Of a DNA stretch of 64,000 nucleotides, positions 54,804 through 64,000 are shown in pieces. The notes below the pieces were generated by a model that did no database searches, was not told where the DNA came from, and saw only the letters and a list, made by a program, of their open reading frames with translations. The DNA is from Desulfofundulus salinus (lineage in GTDB: Bacteria; Bacillota; Desulfotomaculia; Desulfotomaculales; Desulfovirgulaceae). The DNA is taken from positions 294,695 to 358,694 of the forward strand of contig NZ_RBWE01000001.1 of assembly GCF_003627965.1 (NCBI RefSeq), in the 5' to 3' direction. Numbering within the stretch: position 1 is the first letter of the stretch; each line of letters begins with the position of its first letter. A program made the position numbers and the translations under genes.

Positions 54804-54900
54804 GAGGTGGGAAGTGGGAATTGGGATTAAGAAGGAATTCGGCTAAAGCCGAATTCCGACCTTAAAATCTCACCTCACAAATCTCACCTCACGCCTCTCA
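54793..54900 (+). repeat. Palindromic repeat family D, copy D1
   Basis: A 108-bp palindromic segment begins TTGAGAAGTGAGAGGTGGG and is centred on GGAATTCGGC-TAAA-GCCGAATTCC. It closes with CTCACCTCACGCCTCTCA, which is inverted relative to the start. A second copy of its left half is at 63863-63925. Its first bases overlap the deacetylase stop codon at 54801. Confidence 0.8.
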
Positions 54901-54941
54901 AATAGCTCCGTTGTGGTATAATATCTTCAAGGTGAGCTTAA

Positions 54942-55907
54942 ATGTCCTTTTCTACCCTGACGAAAAATGAACTGGCCCGGGTGGTGGGGAAGGAAAAATG
55001 CTGCAGGCTGGCCGAACTGGCCGCCCTGGTGAAAATGGACGGCAGCCTGTCCATTGGCGCCGGGCCGAAGACTGCACTGACCATAAGCACGGAAAATGCA
55101 GCCGTTGCCCGGAAAATTTTTTCTCTTTTCAAAGAAATCTTTGGTGTGTATACCGAAGTCCTGGTGCAGCGCAAGAACCGGTTGCGCAAAAAGAACCTCT
55201 ACCAGGTGCGGGTCTCCCCCCCGTCCGGGATGGCCGATATTTTGCGCCGCCTGGGTATGGCGGATGCCCGGGGCCAGTTGACCGAGGGTATTCCCAGGGA
55301 GCTGGTGCGCCGGGAATGCTGCCGCCGGGCCTACCTGCGGGGAGCCTTCCTGGGAGGAGGGTCGGTGAACAACCCCGAGGGCACCTATCATCTGGAGATC
55401 ATCACGGGAAACGCCGAGCTGGCCCGGGCGCTCGGCCGGCTGATGCAGGAATTTGGCCTGGAGGCTCGGGTGAGCGCCCGTAAAAACTGGCATGTGGTTT
55501 ATTTAAAGGACAGCGACCAAATTGTAGCCCTGCTGAATATTATGGGAGCCCATACGGCCCTGCTGAATTTTGAAAACGTACGCATATACAAGGACATGCG
55601 CAACCAGGTGAACCGCCTGGTGAACTGTGAAACGGCCAATCTGAATAAAGTGGTGGATGCGGCCCTGCGCCAGGTGGAGAATATTCGTTTCATTGCCGCC
55701 ACCATGGGGCTGGAAAAGCTTCCGCCGGCTTTGCGGCAGGTAGCCGAGGTTCGCCTGCAGTATCCCGACGCAAGTTTGCGGGAACTGGGGGAAATGCTCG
55801 AGCCCCGGGTGGGGAAGTCCGGCGTAAACCACCGGCTGCGCAGGCTGGATGATATTGCCAAAAAGCTTCGCGAACCTTCGTGCGAGGCTCCCGCCGAAAA
55901 AGGGTAG
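54942..55907 (+). CDS. whiA: Sporulation/cell-division regulator WhiA
   Basis: The 321-residue protein has the LAGLIDADG-like N-terminal domain ([14 protein letters not shown] near residue 25 and [19 protein letters not shown] near 128). A C-terminal helix-turn-helix ([26 protein letters not shown], positions about 276-301) follows. WhiA binds DNA and affects division or sporulation across Gram-positives. A TATAAT at 54917 and AAGGTGAG precede ATG 54942. Crh, which often follows in Bacillus, is not here. Confidence 0.94.
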   Translation: MSFSTLTKNELARVVGKEKCCRLAELAALVKMDGSLSIGAGPKTALTISTENAAVARKIFSLFKEIFGVYTEVLVQRKNRLRKKNLYQVRVSPPSGMADILRRLGMADARGQLTEGIPRELVRRECCRRAYLRGAFLGGGSVNNPEGTYHLEIITGNAELARALGRLMQEFGLEARVSARKNWHVVYLKDSDQIVALLNIMGAHTALLNFENVRIYKDMRNQVNRLVNCETANLNKVVDAALRQVENIRFIAATMGLEKLPPALRQVAEVRLQYPDASLRELGEMLEPRVGKSGVNHRLRRLDDIAKKLREPSCEAPAEKG

Positions 55908-56127
55908 GGTACGTCGCCGGGTGCTGCCGGCGCATAATAAAGTACGCGGGGGACGGCCCCAGCATGGTGGGGAATGAAACAATTACCGCCCAAATATGCT
56001 GGTATCGGGCAATAGGCGGCAGGAGAACCCCCCGGCTTTAGAGAATAAATATTGCTTGGAGAATTAATTAATCTTCAGAGAATTAATTAACATTATTAAT
56101 GGCGGAGCTTTGGAGGAGTGAAGGCCC
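55908..56127. other. Non-coding interval whiA-rpoN
   Basis: No gene is seen. Just before the rpoN start there are two tandem AGAATTAATTAA copies (about 56059-56088), an AT-rich direct repeat that may be part of the rpoN promoter region. Confidence 0.4.
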
Positions 56128-57543
56128 ATGCGCCTGGGTTACGGACTTAACGTGGAACAAACACAAAAGTTAATCATGACTCCCGAGCTGCGTCAGGCCA
56201 TAACCGTGCTGCAGCTGTCTTCCCTGGAGCTTTCCCTGTATATAGAACAACAGCTGCAGGAGAATCCTCTTCTGGAGTTGCGGGAAGAAGAAGCGGACGG
56301 GAACGGGGAAGAAGGAGAATTTGAGTGGGAGCTTGAGGGGGAGGAAGAAAAGAGAGAATATGACCTGGACTGGGAGGAGTATTTCCAGGATTCCAGCGAT
56401 CTGGGCTTTCCCCGGGTGGAGCGGGATCCCGAGCCCCCCGCCCACAATTATGAAAGTTTCCTTTCCCAGGCGCCTACCCTGATGGAACACCTGATGTTCC
56501 AGCTGTATTTAAGCAAGTGCAGCCCCGAAGCGCGGGCTATCGGTGAATACCTGATCGGCAATATTGATGAACACGGCTACCTCCAGACCAGTGTGGAGGA
56601 GGCGGCCAAACAACTGGCCGTACATCCCCGGGCCGTGGAAGAGACGCTGGAACTAATCCAGACCTTTGACCCGCCGGGGGTAGGTGCCCGCACCCTGCAG
56701 GAATGCCTGCTGATTCAAGTCAACCAGTTGGGTATTAAAGATCCGCTGCTGGAACGGATCATCCGCTATCATCTGATGGATCTGGCCAGGGGCAAGTTTA
56801 ACCGCCTGGCCCAGCAGTTAAATGTTCCCGTGCAGGAAATCCAGCGGGTGGCTGATATTTTAAAAACCCTGGACCCGAAACCCGGCCGCAACTTTTCCAC
56901 TCCCCATGACGTGCGCTATGTGGTACCGGATATAGTGGTGGAAAAAGTGGGAGATGACTATATCATCCTCATCAACGATGTGTCCGTGCCCCGCCTTACC
57001 ATCAATCCCGCCTACCGTGCGGTGCTCAGCCAGCAGGAAAACTATGATTCCCGCACCCGCCGGTTTGTGGAAAGCAAGCTCAATGCGGCGGCCTGGTTGA
57101 TCCGCAGCATTGAACAGCGGCGCTTGACCCTCTATAAGGTGGCCAGCTGTGTAGTACAGCTGCAGCGTGATTTTCTGGACCACGGGGTGAAATATTTAAA
57201 ACCCCTTAATTTGAAGCAGGTGGCTGAAATGGTCGGCCTGCATGAATCTACCGTGAGCCGGGCCACTTCCAACAAGTATATCCAGACCCCCCAGGGGGTA
57301 TTTGAAATGAAATATTTCTTCCCCACGGGAATTAACAGCGATGGCGGGAACCTGACCTCTGCCGAAAGCATTAAGAAGATGCTCCAGGAAATTGTGGCGG
57401 CGGAGGATCCCAAAGAGCCTTTAAATGACCAGAAGATTGTGGAAATTTTATATAAACAAGGAATTCGCATCTCCCGGCGCACCGTGGCTAAATACCGGGG
57501 TGAACTGGGTATTCCTCCCGTCCAGCAGAGGAAGCGCTACTAG
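56128..57543 (+). CDS. rpoN: RNA polymerase sigma-54 factor RpoN
   Basis: The 471-residue protein has the activator-interacting region I (QKLIMTPELRQAITVLQLSS, residues about 12-31) and an acidic region II (about 50-90). The core-binding domain and HTH (LKQVAEMVGLHESTVSRATS) follow. The RpoN box is SRRTVAKYR near the C-terminus, against canonical ARRTVAKYR. It directs transcription from -24/-12 promoters with enhancer-binding proteins. It lies where cggR is found upstream of gap in Bacillus. A terminator separates it from gap. Confidence 0.95.
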   Translation: MRLGYGLNVEQTQKLIMTPELRQAITVLQLSSLELSLYIEQQLQENPLLELREEEADGNGEEGEFEWELEGEEEKREYDLDWEEYFQDSSDLGFPRVERDPEPPAHNYESFLSQAPTLMEHLMFQLYLSKCSPEARAIGEYLIGNIDEHGYLQTSVEEAAKQLAVHPRAVEETLELIQTFDPPGVGARTLQECLLIQVNQLGIKDPLLERIIRYHLMDLARGKFNRLAQQLNVPVQEIQRVADILKTLDPKPGRNFSTPHDVRYVVPDIVVEKVGDDYIILINDVSVPRLTINPAYRAVLSQQENYDSRTRRFVESKLNAAAWLIRSIEQRRLTLYKVASCVVQLQRDFLDHGVKYLKPLNLKQVAEMVGLHESTVSRATSNKYIQTPQGVFEMKYFFPTGINSDGGNLTSAESIKKMLQEIVAAEDPKEPLNDQKIVEILYKQGIRISRRTVAKYRGELGIPPVQQRKRY

Positions 57544-57636
57544 TCTCTTGCCAGGCCATTCCGCGGGACGGTCACTTTTCCAGGACGACCGCCCGCGTGT
57601 ATCTGGAAGACCTTAAACGTGGGTAACTTTCCACCC

Positions 57637-57670
57637 GGGTACCGGTTTTGTTACCGGTACCCAATTTTTT
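57637..57670 (+). terminator. Rho-independent terminator after rpoN
   Basis: A 10-bp perfect stem GGGTACCGGT / ACCGGTACCC with a 6-nt loop is followed by AATTTTTT. Confidence 0.9.
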
Positions 57671-57701
57671 ATTTCAATTAACCAGAAAAAGGAGGAACTA
57701 T

Positions 57702-57731
57702 TTGACTGGATGGCGAATAAGAATGTCATAA
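57702..57731 (+). promoter_or_regulatory. Promoter candidate for the glycolytic operon
   Basis: TTGACT and CATAAT are 18 bp apart. A second possible -10, TATACT at 57757, has a poor -35. Both lie between the rpoN terminator and gap. Confidence 0.5.
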
Positions 57732-57785
57732 TTCAAATAAATTTTACTAAATGAGGTATACTATTGAAAGGAGCGAGAGGGAATA

Positions 57786-58817
57786 ATGACGGTAAAAATA
57801 GGGATTAATGGTTTCGGCCGGATAGGGAGAAATGTTCTGCGGGCATCGCTCCGGCATCCCGAGATCCAGGTGGTGGCCGTAAACCACAAGTCCCGGCGGC
57901 TTCCGGTGAATGGAAACTACGCCCGCACCCTTGCCCACGCTTTGAAATACGACTCGGTACACGGCCGGCTGGATGCCGATGTGCAGGCCGATGAGCGCTC
58001 CCTGGTGGTAAACGGCCGGGAGATCGTGGTCCTGGCCGAGGCAAATCCCGCCAGCATCCCCTGGGGCGAACTGGGGGTGGATGTGGTGGTGGAGTCCACC
58101 GGCAGGTTCAAAACGGCGGAAGATGCCTCCGTGCACCTTACCAGCGGGGCCAAAAAGGTGGTGATCAGCGCTCCGGCCAAGGGCGACATCCTCACGGTGG
58201 TTATGGGCGTCAATGAGGAACTGTATGATCCCGCCGTACATCACGTGGTTTCCAACGCCTCCTGCACCACCAACTGCCTGGCGCCGGTGGCCAAAGTACT
58301 GGATGAGCAATTCGGCATAGTCAAGGGTCTCATGACCACCGTCCATGCCTATACCAACGACCAGCAGATCCTGGATATGCCCCACCGGGACCTGCGCCGG
58401 GGCCGGGCCGCAGGCATGAGCATTATTCCCACTACCACCGGTGCGGCCAGGGCAGTGGAGCTGGTGCTCCCGCAGTTGAAAGGCAGGCTGAACGGTATGG
58501 CCATGCGGGTGCCTACGCCCAATGTCAGCGTGGTGGATTTTGTGGCCCAGCTGCGCCGGCCCGTTACGGTGGAGGAGGTCAACGGGGCCCTGAAGGATGC
58601 TTCCGAGGGTGAGCTCAGGGGGATCCTGGCCTACAGCGACCTGCCTTTAGTATCGGTGGATTACTGCGGGGATCCCCACTCGGCCATTGTGGACGGCCCA
58701 TCGACCATGATCATTGGTGAGGACATGGTTAAAGTGGTGGCCTGGTACGACAATGAATGGGGTTATTCCAACCGCATCCTGGACTTAATTTTATACATGG
58801 CCAAAAGAGGATTTTAG
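57786..58817 (+). CDS. gap: Glyceraldehyde-3-phosphate dehydrogenase, type I
   Basis: The 343-residue enzyme has the NAD-binding GINGFGRIGRNVLRAS, the active-site SNASCTTNCLAPVAKVLD (Cys about residue 160) and the C-terminal WYDNEWGYSNRILDL. The loop after the second beta strand reads VNHKSRRLPVNGNYARTLAH instead of the usual ND-type sequence. The Asp that binds the adenosine ribose of NAD is absent and basic residues are present, which could permit NADP. The later DMPHRDLRR segment keeps the NAD-type proline. AAGGAGCGAGAGG precedes ATG 57786. Confidence 0.95.
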   Translation: MTVKIGINGFGRIGRNVLRASLRHPEIQVVAVNHKSRRLPVNGNYARTLAHALKYDSVHGRLDADVQADERSLVVNGREIVVLAEANPASIPWGELGVDVVVESTGRFKTAEDASVHLTSGAKKVVISAPAKGDILTVVMGVNEELYDPAVHHVVSNASCTTNCLAPVAKVLDEQFGIVKGLMTTVHAYTNDQQILDMPHRDLRRGRAAGMSIIPTTTGAARAVELVLPQLKGRLNGMAMRVPTPNVSVVDFVAQLRRPVTVEEVNGALKDASEGELRGILAYSDLPLVSVDYCGDPHSAIVDGPSTMIIGEDMVKVVAWYDNEWGYSNRILDLILYMAKRGF

Positions 58818-58851
58818 TAAAACATGTCAAAGAGTATAATTAGGCAGGCAT

Positions 58852-58885
58852 TTCCGGCGGGCCCCTGACGCGGTGCCCGCCGGAA
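58852..58885 (+). promoter_or_regulatory. Intercistronic hairpin between gap and pgk
   Basis: An 11-bp perfect stem TTCCGGCGGGC / GCCCGCCGGAA with a 12-nt loop lies 35 bp after the gap stop, with no T-run. It may protect the gap transcript or attenuate downstream genes. A second, looser fold GGGCGG / CCGCCC spans 58916-58963. Confidence 0.6.
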
Positions 58886-59003
58886 CAGATAATGGGCAAG
58901 ACCAAAAGATGAAAAGGGCGGCAGTCCTTCCGCGGCTTTTTCACCAGGGGGGAAGAGTACCGCCCGAATATTATGTTACAATTTCCATTAGGGAGGTATA
59001 TGC

Positions 59004-60191
59004 GTGATCAAGACCATCCGGGACATGGAAGTGACCGGTAAGCGGGTACTGGTACGGGTAGATTTTAACGTACCCCTGGACCAGGAGGGTAATGTTGCCG
59101 ATGACACCCGGATCCGGGCGGCACTACCGACCATACAGTACCTGATTGACAGGCAGGCCAGGGTAATCCTGGCCTCCCATTTGGGGCGTCCCAAGGGCAA
59201 AGTGGACGACCGCTATCGCCTGGACCCGGTGGCCCGGCGTCTCTCCCAGCTGCTGGGCAGGCCGGTGGTCAAAGTGGACGATTGTGTCGGGGATGAACCC
59301 AAAAAGGCCATTGCCGGGATGCGGCCCGGCGATGTGGTGCTGCTGGAAAATGTGCGTTTTTACCCCGGAGAGGAAAAAAACGATGAAAAGTTTGCCCGGC
59401 AGCTGGCCGAACTGGCCGACGTTTATGTGAACGATGCCTTTGGCACCGCCCACCGGGCCCACGCCTCCACCGAGGGGGTGGCCCACTTTTTGCCCGCCGC
59501 GGCCGGGTTCTTGATGGAAAAGGAAATTACCGTGCTGAACCAGGCCCTGTCCAATCCCACCCGTCCCTTTGTGGCCATCCTGGGTGGGGCCAAGGTTTCC
59601 GATAAGATTGGGGTGATTGAAAACCTCCTGGGCAAGGTGGACGCCCTGCTCATTGGCGGGGGCATGGCCAATACCTTCCTGGCCGCCCGGGGATTCTCCC
59701 TGGGCAAGTCGCTGCTGGAAGCGGACCGGGTGGCCCTGGCCCGGGATTTAATGGCCCGGGCGGAAAAGGCGGGCGTCAAACTGGTGTTGCCCGCGGACCT
59801 GGTGGTTGCCGAGGCGGCCCGCCCGGAAGCGGAACCCAGGGTGGTAGCGGTGGATGCCGTGCCGGAAGAGTGGATGGCCCTGGACATCGGCCCGAAAACG
59901 GTAGAGTCCTTTGCCGCCGAAGTGCGGGATGCCGGTACCGTCATCTGGAACGGCCCAATGGGTGTCTTTGAGATGGCCCCCTTTGCCGCGGGCACCTTTG
60001 GCCTGGCAAAGGCGCTGGCCGGGAGCAAAGCCACCACCATCGTGGGCGGGGGAGATACAGCGGCGGCGGTGGAAAAGGCCGGGGTGGCCGACAGGATGTC
60101 CCATATCTCCACCGGCGGCGGCGCCTCCCTGGAGTTTCTGGAAGGGAAGGTCCTGCCCGGCGTGGCCGTGTTAATGGACACGGGGAAGTGA
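59004..60191 (+). CDS. pgk: Phosphoglycerate kinase
   Basis: The 395-residue enzyme has [18 protein letters not shown] (substrate-binding, residues about 14-31), [28 protein letters not shown], the GGAKVSDKI block and the C-terminal nucleotide region [14 protein letters not shown]...[17 protein letters not shown] 59004 follows GGGAGG. It generates ATP from 1,3-bisphosphoglycerate. Normal length. Confidence 0.97.
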   Translation: MIKTIRDMEVTGKRVLVRVDFNVPLDQEGNVADDTRIRAALPTIQYLIDRQARVILASHLGRPKGKVDDRYRLDPVARRLSQLLGRPVVKVDDCVGDEPKKAIAGMRPGDVVLLENVRFYPGEEKNDEKFARQLAELADVYVNDAFGTAHRAHASTEGVAHFLPAAAGFLMEKEITVLNQALSNPTRPFVAILGGAKVSDKIGVIENLLGKVDALLIGGGMANTFLAARGFSLGKSLLEADRVALARDLMARAEKAGVKLVLPADLVVAEAARPEAEPRVVAVDAVPEEWMALDIGPKTVESFAAEVRDAGTVIWNGPMGVFEMAPFAAGTFGLAKALAGSKATTIVGGGDTAAAVEKAGVADRMSHISTGGGASLEFLEGKVLPGVAVLMDTGK

Positions 60192-60204
60192 GGGAGAGAT
60201 AAAC

Positions 60205-60966
<762 letters not shown>

Positions 60967-61034
60967 ATCGCCAAACGGCGCTTTTGTTGCAAAACAAAGC
61001 AGGCCAACTATTTTCGACATCCTGGAGGTTTCTG

Positions 61035-63925
<2,891 letters not shown>

Positions 63926-64000
63926 GCCAATTGCGATGTTCGGAAGTAGAGATGAATAGGCCGTTTTAGGGCAGTGGCAAAAATATTTTACCCCGGCACG

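Noticed and set aside
57671..57785. Sigma-54 promoter before gap, suggested by the adjacent rpoN
   Set aside because: No TGGCAC-N5-TTGCA-like -24/-12 pair is present; sigma-A-like boxes are a better fit.

Overview
The window reads as chromosome of a GC-rich, low-complexity-envelope Firmicute, most likely in the Peptococcaceae (Desulfotomaculum / Desulfofundulus / Pelotomaculum type). This rests on gene content and order, not on any database search. The supporting markers are ftsEX-M23 peptidase-ctpA-minJ-like followed by uvrBAC, rapZ-yvcK-whiA, a bifunctional PGI/PMI, GH133 debranching enzyme, an rpoN gene next to a gap-pgk-tpiA-gpmI-eno operon, strong AGGAGG-type ribosome binding sites and many TTG/GTG starts. 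Nearly every gene is on the + strand.

Region 1 (1-21.4 kb) is accessory and visibly less GC-rich at third codon positions. It opens with the tail of a MacB-type permease and a TolC-like protein. A long catabolic operon follows (1.9-15.7 kb): IclR regulator, PanB-like hydroxymethyltransferase, a complete TRAP transporter, a three-subunit GlcDEF-type 2-hydroxyacid oxidase, a LarA-like protein, an IlvD/Edd dehydratase, a DUF1537 acid-sugar kinase and a PdxA2-type dehydrogenase. Together they look like uptake and stepwise oxidation, dehydration, phosphorylation and cleavage of one or more hydroxy acids. After a truncated amino-acid permease comes a fructose PTS locus that is decaying: EIIC has lost its EIIB, and enzyme I is truncated at both ends.

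Region 2 (21.8-33.1 kb) holds YitT, a split transketolase, FtsEX with its M23 hydrolase partner, a CtpA protease, a MinJ-like PDZ protein, a CooT-type nickel protein, a type-4 uracil-DNA glycosylase and an unusual glycine/glutamine-rich binding lipoprotein. Region 3 (33.3-37.7 kb) is a mobile-element patch. It contains a broken IS110 transposase with a structured upstream segment, an IS607-type element with an internally deleted tnpA, an intact large TnpB-related protein followed by a structured RNA candidate, and a frameshifted LUD-domain gene.

Region 4 (37.9-64 kb) is housekeeping: uvrB-uvrA-uvrC, sugar phosphate and glycogen enzymes, rapZ-yvcK-whiA, rpoN and the glycolytic operon. It is studded with dispersed palindromic repeats. 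The most striking is a roughly 300-bp foldback element present as two inverted copies flanking rapZ-yvcK, whose terminal stems have diverged with compensatory changes. A second short palindromic family overlaps the stop codons of eno and a polysaccharide deacetylase. No rRNA, tRNA or CRISPR array was recognised.
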